DNA of 64,000 nucleotides, from positions 3,792 through 67,791 of the forward strand of contig QLIY01000158.1 in assembly GCA_003260075.1 (NCBI GenBank), read 5' to 3'. Source of the DNA: Phallusia mammillata (Eukaryota > Chordata > Ascidiacea > Phlebobranchia > Ascidiidae). The notes beneath the pieces were generated by a model that saw only the letters and a list, made by a program, of their open reading frames with translations, did not search any database and was not told the origin of the DNA. Shown piece by piece: positions 1-11,780 of the stretch. Both the position numbers and the translations under genes were made by a program. Numbering within the stretch: the stretch's first letter is position 1; each line of letters begins with the position of its first letter.

Positions 1-180
1 TGACGACACGTTTTTTTTCTAACCATTTAATATGGTTCTACATATTGGCCAAATATTCGGATTGAGCCCGTACCGTTAAGACGTTTTAGACATGGTTTGG
101 AAAAAGTACCAAACGTTGGCACGCGAGTATATTTTAAAACAAAAATTGGCACGGCGGTGTAATCGAGTTGGACACCCCTG
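1..180. mobile_element. right end of a hAT-type element (partial)
   Basis: The stretch 163-180 reads TCGAGTTGGACACCCCTG, which has the form of a hAT right terminus (reverse complement CAGGGGTGTCCAACTCGA). The left end lies outside the window. The eight bases after it, GTTTAGAC, would be its target duplication, but the other copy cannot be seen. The rest of 1-162 shows no coding signal. Confidence 0.45.
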
Positions 181-195
181 GTTTAGACTTTAGAT

Positions 196-659
196 CAGTG
201 TTTCCCAACCTATGGGTCGCGAACCAAAGTTGGGTCGCCTGTAAATTCTGTTGGGTCGCCAATTTTTGTAACAATAAGAGCATCTACGTTTCTTAGCGTT
301 ATTTTGTTATTTCCCAAGGCTATAAATTGTTTCCCAATAACAATTTAATGACTATTTGTCGTGACAGTGAATTATTCTGTTTATGACGTTATAGTGTTTA
401 TGTGAGATCACTGCTAAGCGTTGTCTGGCTCATAATGCTTTGAACCAGCTCTAAAGTTGGCGGAAAAACGAATAATTTTTGTTTGATGTTTTTTATTTTT
501 CAAACTGGCGTAGAAATTTTCGAAAAGCTTTCCTGATTTATAAACAAAAATACAACCCAAATAGTAAGAATGCATGGACATGTCCCTGGGTCGCGAGAAG
601 CCACAAAACAAAATTTTGGTAAGTATTTGTATCGCGACAAAAAAGGTTGGGAACCACTG
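196..659. mobile_element. non-autonomous hAT element (MITE) with perfect 8-bp TSD
   Basis: The left end CAGTGTTTCCCAACC and the right end GGTTGGGAACCACTG form imperfect terminal inverted repeats. CTTTAGAT occurs directly before (188-195) and directly after (660-667), an exact 8-bp target-site duplication, which is the hAT signature. The 464-bp interior has no transposase-like reading frame. It is inserted in the remnant of a larger hAT transposase gene. Confidence 0.88.
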
Positions 660-993
660 CTTTAGATAACCTTGAGAGCGAAGTTATTCTGTGGAGATCT
701 TCTCTAAGCTCTCAACTCAAACCCGAATGTTTTCATGAACTTCTTTTGAGCGCAAACGACTATCCAAGCGTACGTATAGCTTAGTCCAGATCATATTGGC
801 GTTGCCGGCAACAACTGTTGAAGCTGAACGTTCTTTTTCGTGTATGAAGCGGGTCAAGACATGGTTGCGCTCAACGATGACTTCCGATCGCCTTTCAGAT
901 ATATGTGTGCTACATTGTCATCATGAAAGGATCAGCGAGGAGAAGAACAAGCGGATTGTGACAAATATGGCTGGTAGTAGAGGCGAAGAATAG
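660..993 (+). pseudogene. hAT transposase C-terminal (dimerisation) fragment, broken
   Basis: In two frames the + strand reads ...LLLSANDYPSVR and then LVQIILALPATTVEAERSFS, followed by CMKRVKTWLRSTM and DRLSDICVLHCH. This is the C-terminal dimerisation region of hAT transposases of the zinc-finger/DUF4371 kind, where LP.TT..AERSFS and K.WLRSTM are hallmarks. The frame changes near 775, so an indel has broken the gene. A MITE and the end of another hAT element interrupt it upstream. The stop codon is at 991-993. No N-terminal part remains in the window. Confidence 0.8.
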
Positions 994-2023
994 ACTTTTA
1001 ATCATGACGTTGTTTGCAGCTGAAGCAATGACGATAACTTTTTGTGTGTAATTTGCCTTAAATAAATTGCTGGGTGAATTGTTCGCTTTCATGTTTGTGG
1101 GCACAACTATGTCGCTTTTTGTTTTCGTTGGATGTTGTTTAACTTGTTAAAAGTCACAAATTACCTGTGGTTGGTTTTACTTCTGACGACCTGATAATGA
1201 CGAAAGAAATTGTCGAAACGTAGTCATGCTTTACTCTCAAATATTTGCTCTGATTTTTTTGCTCAGGATATGTGTGTTGCATTGTATTATCGTAGTTCTG
1301 TAGGCGGCCGTCGTTCCATAAATAGCCGTAAATTACTGGATTTTTGTAATGAGTGGACAATGGTGCTTTAGAATTTATAACAGTTGTGACAATACTAAAT
1401 TACACACATTAAATAAAAGGTTCGATCGGTTGTAAGTCATTACACAGAAAAGGCGTATTTTGCGTTTTAGTATGCATAAAAGCCTCGTTTCGACGCCGAA
1501 TCGCAAAAATAACATGAGAACATTTTACGACAAACATATCATCGTAGGTTACTCGACCAGTCGATTTTTTTTAAAAAATCGCTAAATTGAGCAACATAAG
1601 GCTGTACGCAAAAAAATTGGGAGTTGCCAAATATTTTGTAGTCCGATACCCTTTGGACAAGTGGTGTTTGTACAAAGCATGTGGTTTTCCAAACTGGGAT
1701 TCAAAGGAACAATCAAAAGCTTTATTTTCTGATTTCACATCTGAATGAATGGAAATTTATATGTGAACTTTGACTTACAGCTCGGTGGCAACAGTCATTT
1801 TTGGCAATGTATATATTCCCTTGATAATTTAGTATAGATGTATACAATACAAAATCACACAGAATTAAAGTTTCTCAATATACAAATTTTAAAATTTGGG
1901 AGGGGCCATGGCCCCAAAGGTTATAAGTGATGCCTGGTTAGTGTGTGTAATATCCATCGAAAAAATATCCACGTACAAAAGGAGCAATAATGTAATTGTT
2001 AAAATTCATTTTTTCGTTCATTT
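994..2023. other. intergenic, repeat-derived; possible Penelope-type tail
   Basis: No gene is seen here. At 1191-1219 there is a hammerhead-ribozyme-like core (CTGATAA, a short stem, then GAAAC), similar to the one in the tail of the Penelope-like copy near 3.4 kb, so part of 1150-1370 may be the tail of another such element. The rest is AT-rich and carries the 3' flank of the 3-beta-HSD gene. Confidence 0.4.
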
Positions 2024-5000
2024 CTAATACTCTTCAATGATGGTATCGACAAATTTTCTCGTAGCATCCCGAGATTCCTCCCACGAACGAAGAGGTTTGT
2101 ATTGAAAATCGGCTTCGAATTTGCGATGAGAAACAGTGAAGCAACTACATGCGCTTTGCATCATGAACGGCGTCAGAAATTCCTGCAAATATATTTTTTG
2201 CTCTTTACCACAACAGAAAGTTGAGAACTCACAAGGTTAATCCTGCAATTAAAAATACGCTGATTTAATTGTCCATGTTTTACAATTGGACACACTGGCG
2301 CTGCTATAGGGAGCGACTTGTTTACTCATAACATCGCATTCCGAAAATAAAAAGCGCGAGACTATTACCTGTCGGTCGATATTTTACGGTAAAGCTACTC
2401 ATGTGAGAACTTAAATCACAAAAGGTTGCTAATTACGAAAGAGGGCGAAAAGGGCATTAACAAAAGTTGAAAAGCAAAATTGTGTGAAAATTCTGACCGT
2501 TAAGGTTGTCGTAAGGTTTCAATTAAATATGCAATTAAAAATGTAGCACAAACTTAGATACTAACTTTCATTTAGTTTCTGCTAATTTAAATAAATGTGC
2601 TCTTTTTGCTAATTATTGGAAAAAATCAGGCCCGAAGGTTGACCACAGAACCCGGAATGCTCCAAACCGAATTACGAAGGGTACACCAGGCCCTGCGGTT
2701 AAATGGCTACCCGAACTGGATCCTCCGTGACCGAAAAACCACGGGTGCTCGGAAAAAGGTTCAGTCCAAAGAGCGTACATTTGTTACCTTGCCATACATT
2801 CCTAGGTTAACAGACGTAATACGTCGCATGTTAATCGACTTTGGGGTCTCAGTAGGGATTAAACCAGTCAACACCCTACGTCAGATGCTGTCGCACCCCA
2901 AAGATCCCATTGATACAAACGCAGCAAGGGGTGTGGTGTACGCGATCCCATGTCAACAGTGCAAGGAGATTTACATTGGCGAGACGGGAAGATCTCTGAA
3001 TACGCGCCGTAAAGAACACGAGAGGGATGTAGCCAAGAAAGATGCTAAAAAATCGGCATTAGCACAACATGCTACTACCCTCGGTCACACCATAAACTTC
3101 TCTGCTGCCCAGGTGTTAGCTAGAGAAACCGATTTTCACAAGCGAGGTTTCCTGGAGTCGTGGAACATACATTCTCACACCAACACGATGAACGTTAAAA
3201 CGGACGTTCTAATGCCGATAACTTATCGGTCACTTTTGCACCATTGAGCCAGGTGTTATCACACGACCATTGGTGCGCACTGCGTTATTTCTATCGCCTT
3301 TTTTGTGTGTGTTTCGCCGCCCTTTTCGCTTTATAATAACTTGTGTTTGCATTGTATGTCATTACCCTGATGAAGGTGTTTCGTATGGGACATCGAAACG
3401 TTGGCATATTACAATAAAAAACTGCCGGAAGAGCTAAAAATTCTGTTAATTTATAATTTAAGTTCTCGCGTTATCCCAACCATCTTTTACCTGCATAAAC
3501 CTAATTCCAAAAATCGCCAAAAATTTTGACATAAAGTTAATAGCATAGATCAGCAGAATAAAACTCCAATACGGTAGGAACGGTTCCCGTCCGACAATTT
3601 TAAATCCACGATGATTAAAAAAATGTTCATTTAGGCGAGTGTAAGACAGCTGTGGCGTATCGTCTCCGATGAAATACGCCTTACCACCAAGATCTGGGTT
3701 GTTCTGTGCAACAATTAAATTATTAGTCAGACGAACAAAAGTGAACGAAAAAGTCGCACTACACATATACTTGTAATTTCGCAGCAGCCACCAAATGACT
3801 CCAAGCTACATTGTCAATGTACATCCTTGACTGCAGATGGGAAGGATCAGTAAAAGATCGCATATTTTTTGATCCGTTAGAGGGAAGAAGAGCTTTCAAT
3901 GCTTTGTCATCGCCTCCGTAAAATCCAGGAGCACGCAAAGCACATGTTGTAAGGCTCTGCTAGGTCGACAAAAAACACTACGAATTTACTAAACAAGCAG
4001 AAATTAATCCTTTAAATCAAGGATCCGCAACTGGTCGATTGCCACCTAATATTGGGTCTTGGGGTCGCACACAATATATATTTGTACATGTTAGATACAT
4101 TCTATAAAGTTTTTTATTCAAAATAATAAAGGTTTTCTTTGCATGAAAATTGCTCAGATGTTTAAAATAATCACATATATATTCCCCCAGCATTACATAG
4201 TTTTGTTGCGTAAAACATTTTTGTCGTGTTTTCTGGTTTGTAAACATACAAGAATGTAAATGGCTTAATCAACAAGAGGCTGAACAAAATAAAAAATGTG
4301 ATTGTTTGTAGTATCCTTTTTTGCTTGATGTTGGTTTGATGCCAAGCTATGAATTTGACAATTCTGAAACCTTCGGTCACAGTTGCGTTACAGGTGCACA
4401 CCACGGGAAGTATGTGCTGACTGTTGAGTTGGTAGCAAAGTGACAGATTAACGGCAGCGATGTTGATTCAAACGAACTTAGAACAACGAGTTTATTGGGT
4501 CGTAAAACGTTTGGAACTAACTTAAGTATTTTAAGACTGCTACCTTAGGTTACGCCCGAACACAACGTTGCACGTGTCGCAATTCATAGGATTTTCTTTG
4601 TACGAGATTTGCACAGAGGTTTTAGAAGATTGCATATTCGCTGAGCATTTTATCGAAAAGCAATTTTTACCTTACCACCAAAACGCCTCGATCCGTTTGC
4701 CTTGATTACAGTTTGTTCCGCCTCGTACTTTGTTATTTCGTATGACTCTGTTCTTGATGATGGGTAGTTTGTGTCTTCATCACAGTTTACCCAAGGATCC
4801 CGGTTGGAATTCGGTCCAATTACGTGCACGCTACTAGTGTAAATCAAACAGCCTACGTTGTTTTCAATGCAAGCTTCAATAACCTTCATCGTTCCTTGTA
4901 TAAAAAGAAGGTACAAAACGTGGTGTTCAGAATGAGCTCGAAAGTTTCGATAAATGTGCGGCTGACGTGAGATATGGTATTAATAGATTCAAAACGGAAC

Positions 5001-6358
5001 CCTATCTAGACCTCGTAAACTTCAATACTTAATAAAACTTACCAGAAACATTGCAATTCCAAACAATGTGGTGATCAACTCGATTGTACAAGTCCATTAG
5101 GCAGGCCATATGAAAAACAACATCAACGTTTTTCATTGCTGAAATAAGTCGCTCTTGATCAGTAACACTTTCTTCGATCCATTCAATTTCGATGCCTGAA
5201 TCTAAAAGCATTACATAGCTTGCAATATTTGCCCTAGCAAACAAACGTATTGGTGCTTATCATAATTGCGTCAGCTTTTCAGTTAATGCAAACAAGTAAT
5301 ACTTTGAAATACACTGCATCGTATTTACACAGGATGACGGGATTGTATTTTCGCCCTTTCCTTTAAACTATATAATCCTCAATATAACACATACAATTAA
5401 CCAATACAAACAGTATTTTCGGCAGTACTGTTAACGTGTTTAAATTCATGCCCTTAAAATCGTTTGTAAAACATTTTGCAGTTTGACTTTACGAAAATCG
5501 TTCACATAAATTATAGCTGTAGAGGTAAATGTTCCAGGCCTCTCAGAGAAGGGAACCCAAACCGTTGCAAAAATTAAATTGTGATGAATAATGTTGTATG
5601 GGAAGGGCTACTACCCATTTAGCTAATTTTCGATACGTGGTGCAGATGCTATAGCCCAAAACCTGACGTGAGTTATGATGTTAGTAGATTTTTCTGTTAT
5701 GTGGGCATGTAATTGAGCATTGACGATCCCGTTGCTATACCCTAAACCAGTGGTTCTAAAACTCGGTTTTCGGGGCCGCATGCGGCTCCCAACTACTTAT
5801 TTTGCGGCTCGCACCAGACCTCAGAAAACCACCAAACATTGCTATTTTAGCTTTCAAAGTAATAATCTTTAGTGATTTTCTCAAGGTTTCGTTTTTTTTG
5901 CGGCTCCCTGCACACTTAAAAAATACCATTTGGCCCCGACCAATAAAAAAGTTTGAGACCACTGCCCTAAACTGTATCATTACCAGTTTCTGTTTTTCAT
6001 GACAAACAACAAAAGCTTAAGGGTACGTTTCAGTCTTCCGCTGTAAACGTTTTACAAACTGTGACTAGGTTCTATCCTGGGCCACATTTAAGGCTAACAG
6101 AAGGTCGTTGACCAGCTTGGAACTTTTTCTTATTAAATACTCTAATTTCTCACTACATATAAACGCTAAATACAGCACTTTCCAGTCAGATTACTTACCC
6201 CTGCATACATCAGCTTGGCTAATTCGAACTTCGGATGGTATTGAAATATCATAAATCTTGATTTTGTTTGCGTTCTCTATGTTATTTTCGCAAATGATCT
6301 TCACCAAACAGTTTCCTAGGTTTCCGCCTCCACCAGTAATGAAGTAGGTCTTTCCCAT
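2024..6358 (-). CDS. 3-beta-hydroxysteroid dehydrogenase/isomerase family protein
   Basis: Complete six-exon gene on the - strand. Exons: 6199-6358, 5043-5201, 4671-4894, 3771-3956, 3491-3703, 2024-2182. All introns are GT-AG, phases agree, and the product is 366 aa (vertebrate 3-beta-HSDs are about 370). It is an extended short-chain dehydrogenase. The Rossmann loop TGGGGNLG is at residues 8-15, YTSS around 125-128, and the catalytic YEITK (Y158, K162) is followed by EAEQTVIKANG. A hydrophobic segment, SFILLIYAINFM, lies near 300, as in the membrane-bound members. The family oxidises 3-beta-hydroxysteroids with NAD(P); the exact substrate (steroid, sterol or bile acid) cannot be told from sequence. 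The ATG at 6358 is chosen because it lies directly before the Rossmann fold. A Penelope-like element sits in the last intron in the opposite orientation and does not break the gene. A hAT MITE is in intron 1. Confidence 0.9.
2600..3435 (+). mobile_element. 5'-truncated Penelope-like retroelement with GIY-YIG endonuclease
   Basis: The open frame 2597-3247 gives about 200 aa. It has lost the reverse transcriptase core but keeps the linker (GMLQTELRRVHQALRLNGYP) and a GIY-YIG nuclease: VVYAIPCQQCKEIYIGETGR, then SLNTRRKEH, and a downstream E in FLESWNIH. This layout, RT followed by a C-terminal GIY-YIG domain, is typical of Penelope-like elements. The 3' tail (3248-3435) contains CTGATGA...ATCGAAAC and ends in an A-rich run. 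The copy lies antisense in the last intron of the 3-beta-HSD gene. The frame is still open, so the insertion may be fairly young, but the copy cannot move by itself. The 5' limit is approximate. Confidence 0.85.
3367..3399 (+). ncRNA. hammerhead-ribozyme-like core in Penelope-type tail
   Basis: CTGATGA (3367-3373), one spacer A, stem GGTGT (3375-3379) paired with ACATC (3390-3394, one G-U pair), then GAAAC (3395-3399). These are the conserved catalytic strands of a hammerhead ribozyme around stem II. Penelope-like elements are known to carry hammerheads. I could not define the cleavage site or stems I and III, and the single-base spacer before stem II is unusual. Confidence 0.45.
5748..5964. 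mobile_element. hAT MITE with perfect 8-bp TSD (3-beta-HSD intron 1)
   Basis: The ends are CAGTGGTTCTAAAACT and AGTTTGAGACCACTG. The flanking octamer CCCTAAAC is exact on both sides (5740-5747 and 5965-5972). The 217-bp element contains GCGGCTC motifs (GCATGCGGCTCCCAAC and GCGGCTCCCTGC) near each end and has no coding capacity. It is wholly intronic. Confidence 0.88.
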
Positions 6359-6780
6359 TGCTGCTTTATCTGCAATAATGTCGTTGTCAACAGCTAACCG
6401 CTCCGAAAAGGCAGAGCAGTGGTTTGGAAACACAAGAGCTTTTTGCGCTGTGTGGAATGCTATCAGTATTTATAGTGCAGCCACGTCTCTTTTCTGGAAA
6501 GCCTACAGCAATGCCCAAGGTCGTTGACTCACTTATCACAAATTTTCTGAATGGTGCTCGGTCCAAAAAGTGTCCTTGGAGCTGCAAAGTCTTAGCGCAG
6601 CTGCAAACAAGCCGGTTGGTCAATGATTAACGACTTCGCATGATTGGAACAGTTAAGCGGTACACAGTGCACACTATAACGTTTCATTAGGGTGCACTGT
6701 CTGTGATAACGTGCAAAGTTGCTTATGGAGTGTAATCATATAGGCATTATTTTTTGTTTCGCTTTAACCAGGGCCTAGGC

Positions 6781-7366
6781 CAGGGCTACTCAAATGGTGG
6801 ACCGCGGTCCATATCCGGACCTTTGAGGTCGTTGGATGTGGACTTAGACGGTCTTTCGATTACGGCAACATATATACTATCATTTGTGTGTTAATTACTT
6901 GAACATTGCTATGAAGAGGTAGTTTTAAACTGGGGTCCGCATAGCGATTGATCGGCGGGCTGCGAGAAACCTAAAGTCCTGCCAAAATCCTATGCGAGTT
7001 TAGATTGTCAAATTGTGACGAAAAAATGGACGATTATTCCACTATACAATTAGCAAAGCGGCAATTGTTTGCGCACAATTATATCTGTGATTTAATAAAC
7101 TGAATTTTAAATTATTACCTTAGGAAGTAATCATGCAAAACCAGATAAAATGTAGATGACGTTGTACCAATATACTCTCCCAAGGAGTAAAATCACGCTT
7201 AGCGCCTAGTTCAAGCTTTCATTTTTGACCGCGATTCTCGACATTAGCTATGACCAAAATAGGCTCAAACATGTTGCATTTGCATTTCTGACAGATGTGT
7301 CCGGACCTTTGGTATTTTTTTTCCTTTTCTATCTAAACCTTTCACAAAACTAATTGAGTAGCCCTA
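6781..7366. mobile_element. hAT MITE, TSD 7 of 8
   Basis: The left end CAGGGCTACTCAA and the right end TTGAGTAGCCCTA are inverted repeats. The flanks GCCTAGGC (6773-6780) and GCCTAGTC (7367-7374) match at seven of eight bases, so this looks older than the others. TCCGGACCTTTG occurs near both ends (CCGGACCTTTGAGG and CCGGACCTTTGG) in direct orientation. It lies upstream of the 3-beta-HSD start codon. Confidence 0.75.
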
Positions 7367-7605
7367 GCCTAGTCCATTGCTGCTGGAGCCGTCAATTGTA
7401 AATCCACTTTTTTCGGTGATCAGCAAATAATGAAAGAGCAGTCAGGACTTTATTGCATTAGCACATGAAAAATACTTGTTGTGGCGTCGGTTATTTTTCT
7501 GCTGCCATGTTGAAGTTTGTTCTTATTTGCATCATAGTCCTTAATTAATATCAATCAATATTTGGCTGGTCATGCTCTTGAAAAAAGTCAGAACTGCCTA
7601 TAGCA

Positions 7606-7998
7606 GGTGTGTCCAAACTTTTTTATTGGGGGCCAATTTTTATTAGTAAAGACGCCCTTTGGCCAATGTTTTTTTTGCGATGTTTTTACCTCGAGAATTA
7701 GAACACCAACATACGGATGTAAAAACATGCTTTTGTTTTCCAAAGTCATAACGTATATTTTTACTACGTTTGAAAGATAAATGTGCTCAGTGTTATGGGA
7801 TTTTGTTGCGTCAGCACAAGATATACTTCCTTTTTACCGGCAAATAAAAATTCGTGGAAAGCGTTTGCGTGCATACGCCAATCGCCACTAATCCAAAATC
7901 CCAATCCAAACTGTGACGGACCGCAACAGAATTTGAAACAACAGCCGCGGGCCATCTAAAATGTCTCCGGGGCTGCATTTGACCCGCGGCCGCACTGG
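7606..7998. mobile_element. probable degenerate hAT fragment
   Basis: The left end resembles a hAT terminus (CAGGTGTGTCCAAACTTTTT) with GGGGGCCAATTTT after it. The right part has TTTGACCCGCGGCCGCACTG, a GC-rich subterminal motif common in such elements. No target duplication is visible and the right end does not pair well, so the boundaries are uncertain. Confidence 0.4.
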
Positions 7999-8531
7999 TG
8001 GGTTAGACCCATTTTAATGATATCACACACAAAAAGTTGCATCAAAGTTTTCATGCCTGTAAAGTTAGTTCTGTGCAAGCAACGAAACAGTTGATCACGA
8101 ACGTTATTTGTTATGTGCAACCTAAATAAAAATGTTAGCTTACATATATTTTTTTGTTACAAAATTTACAAAATTAACACACCAAGGCATGATCTCCTGA
8201 GCAAGTGCTTACGCGCGGAAGAATTTAACATAACGACTCAAAAGACATGTCAAACATAATTCTAAGTTAAATATACTGCGTTGTTATATGCCTGCAAGCA
8301 TGCCAAACTTTTACAATCTGCCTTAAATGTTACTTTGATTTTATTCTAACTAAAGTATTAAATTGTAATGTGAACTATCATCCGTCCGGATTAAATCTGT
8401 CACTGCAATATAGACAATGCATGACAATGATTGTATAAATCTAGATTAATTCTAAATGTGGACAAAATTTGCACTTTTTTCAGTTAACAAAATAACCAAC
8501 GTAAGCAAGATAGCAAACAAAAGTTTGGCGT

Positions 8532-11500
8532 TTAATGTGACGTTGGCATGGTGCAATCAGAATCATCATTGTCGTACCACCAGTCATATAGTGAATGAAT
8601 TACTCTTCGTTTTACTGTCTTGCGTAACTTTACTAGTGTTTGGTTAAATCCCTTCTTGAGTGGCATGTAATGTTCACATTGAGGAATAGTACGTGTCTTC
8701 GACTCAATGCCATGAAGCGAGCGGCACATTTTGCACCATCCGTATTGATAATGTCTTGCTTGCAATCCTGATCTTTTGGTAAGAGTTAGGTTATGTCTCC
8801 ACGCAAAGTAGCTCTGATATTCTTCGTCATTTTTGTCCAGGAACTTTAAGTACTTTACAAGATCTTTCGGTGACTTGAAGTCATCAACATGAATGAACGA
8901 TTTAGGAGGAGCAATCGTTTCGTAATCTTCCTTTTTTGTACCCCAAACAACAGGAACTACTCCAGCACTAAGACCGTGCTCAAAAAACTTTTCGGTGATA
9001 TAATCTCGACAGTGATACGAATTTTCGAAGGCTAAATAAAACTTATATTTTGCAATAAATGCATAAAATTGTTGTGTTCCGCGTGAAACGCCAGGGCGCT
9101 TTTTGAAGCATCTGAAAAGTAAATAGTTTTCTTGTAAAGATATATATATGAGTGTTTATGTTAATGATTTTTTTACCTTCCAAACGTGTCTATCTTTAGT
9201 CCAGCGCTCGACAATTTGCGAAACACATTCATTCGCCGAACAGCTCCGTTGGTGCCGTGACAGTTGCTTACAATCCAAACTGCCATCCGATATTTTTTGG
9301 TAGTTAAAGTTTTTTTGTTTTCCAATAACTTTTTATGCAGAAAACTTACGTAGTGATATGGCTTGACAAATGAAGAATCTCTTCTGCGAATAACAAATTC
9401 GACATTAGGAAGGATCATTGTGTCGTAACTTACACAAAATTCGATCCGTACATTGTCGACTACAAACAGCCATGCTGTACTGTCATAGTATACACCCTTT
9501 GGTGCCAAACCGTTCTTATTCCTTCGATTCGCATTTATTTTACCATGTTATTAATATACCAAATGTCCGAAAAACGTCGTCACTTATTAACACAGAAATA
9601 TGTAAGATCCATTCCGATCGTTCAATAAGCTTTTGTATTGGCAAAAATTTGGATATAAAAGTCGAAAAACTGTGAGAGCAGAAGCTTTTTAGTATCCGAG
9701 CTTTAGTTTGCAAAATCAGTAAAGCTAGAAAATGATTTTCCACATGTTGCCATATTATATGTTTATATGTATTCTGTATCCTATTTAACAATTTACTATT
9801 TGTACCATTTGATGTGCTAACATAATTGTTTTTGCTTGCAAAAACAAATGGGTCCCCACATACGTGTATATGTGATTAGGTAACAGTATTAATATGGTGC
9901 GATTATTTTCAGATATCGAAGGACAGTTAGAACATCAACCTTAACTTTAAAACTTCCTGTCTACATTCTTCTCACATCTGTGCAATTTTATACATTTTTT
10001 TATAAATGAGAAAAAAGAGCAGAAAAATTTCCTATAATCTGGGAAATTAATCTCAATAGCTGTAACAGAGCTATTTATATCCAAGTCTACTTTAGAGCAG
10101 GTAAAACGTCTCGGAAAACCCCCAAGATAGTATTACAGACAGGGATAAAGTAGGAAAGCATGTTGTGGCAAAGGAACAAATTCATCTTAACTTTTCTGAA
10201 TACCCATGTACGTTAACCTGCAGTAGCCTTTGTCGTGCAGTAGCTGAACCACCGTTTAATGACCTTTTGGCAAGGTTTGCGATAGCACGCAGTAATTATA
10301 CCTAACCAAATTATTCTTCACGACTAAAAGCCTGTTAACCTAAAAACAAATATTTGTGGATAAAGGGGTTATTTAAAGTTACAAAATGCTTCAAAACTAT
10401 TTGCAATGCACCAAAACCAACAAAGTTTGAAACTCCTGGGCCATGTATGTGTAAACTTCCAGGTGTTAATTTGAAAAAGATTAAGCATTTTTTTCTATTC
10501 AAATAGGTGGAACAAGCCAGAGTTAGACAGGGAAAAGGAGAGAGAATAACAAGACAAATCAAAAGATTTCAACCTGTACGTCATAGTTGCATTGAAATAT
10601 TTTTTTTCAAACTCTAACAACTTCACGTATTCAAGTCGTCTTGTCGATCCCGGGGATTCGAGGTTAAACCAAATGTATAACATTTCTGGTCGCCTGCAAT
10701 AGAAAAGAGTCGTTAGGTAATCAATTGCTTGTTACCCCAAAAGCACTGGCTTAATTGTAACTTACCTATATTTTTCTGCTGGCATGCTGCGGCGTTGCAT
10801 ACACTTATTATTGAAAATAACGGCACCGGTATCAGGATGCTTGATCTATGATGTACATTCTGTTGTAATTTTGTCATAAGAAATGGCTTAACATCTACCC
10901 CTACAGCAGCAGTTGCCAAGCTCTTTGTAGCACGGCCCATTCAGAACTTTTAACTGTTATACCTTAAAACCCACTGAAGTGAGATCGCAATTTAACACAA
11001 CAATCCTGTCATATTAACACAATTGTTTGTCGGTAGTTCGGTGACCGATTCTCGGTCTCTTTACACAAGTTTTTTATTGATCTGTAACCCTATTTGAGTG
11101 TGTTATCTGAAATAACCACAAAACTATTGACCCGGCCACGCAGCATGTGAAGCACTATAACAGGCAAGTTTCTTTAAATGCATGCTTTTTACCCAAGTCA
11201 GTGTGGTGAATACAGCAAAAATGCTTAAACTGACCATTGAACGATTCGAAGTGATGATACATCTTCCACAAACTTTTTGGAATTTTTTGTTTTCATTGTG
11301 AATATATGGACACCAATCCACTATGTACTGTAAACAAAAAAATACTATCGATGTGAATTTTCTTCTTCACCAAAACATGACACAGTACGGTGATCAGTTA
11401 AGTTGAATAATTGCTGGTGGACTCGCACATAAGCGCACCTTTAATGCTGATAAAATTGAATTCGTATGTATCTATGAGCAAAGTTTAGTAAAAGCAGAGT

Positions 11501-11780
11501 CTTTGACGGTCCATCAAACTATAACTTTTAACAGGTGTTAGGCGTCAAAGTTAGTGTGACATGGCACTGCTTATAACATTTTTGAATTTACCTTCGTGGA
11601 TTTGCTTGCATAAACCACAGCACGATCCAAAGTAGTGAGTCCGTTGCCGCCATGCTTTAACTTGTTTGAAAACAAATAACCGTTTTTGTAATCCCATACA
11701 AACTGAAACACTGTTAATGTAACTAAAATAAACACTCCAACGGTGACATATTTCCATTTTCTTAACATTTGAATATACAT
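8532..11780 (-). CDS. alpha-1,3-fucosyltransferase, GT10 family
   Basis: Complete six-exon gene on the - strand, 422 aa. Exons: 11592-11780, 11235-11327, 10766-10845, 10574-10693, 9177-9383, 8532-9111. It starts with a type II signal anchor (YVTVGVFILVTLTVFQFVW, about residues 11-29), so it is a Golgi enzyme with a lumenal catalytic domain. Family motifs follow in order: GAVIFNN (106-112), WFNLESP, the acceptor motif FNATMTYRRDS (about 152-162, split by an intron), the signature AVWIVSNC, and the GDP-fucose-binding block FYLAFENSYHCRDYITEKFF (254-273) before VVPVVWG and SFIHVDDF. These enzymes move fucose from GDP-fucose to GlcNAc of glycans (Lewis-type or core alpha-1,3); which acceptor is used here is unknown. 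Either ATG at 11780 or 11768 could start it; the first is preceded by TTGCAG, which may be a 3' splice site for a 5' UTR exon. The 1.2-kb intron 9384-10573 shows no other gene. Confidence 0.92.

Noticed and set aside
6424-6630. Open frames on both strands upstream of the 3-beta-HSD start
   Set aside because: They do not resemble any family and depend on non-ATG starts; the ATG at 6358 directly precedes the Rossmann motif.
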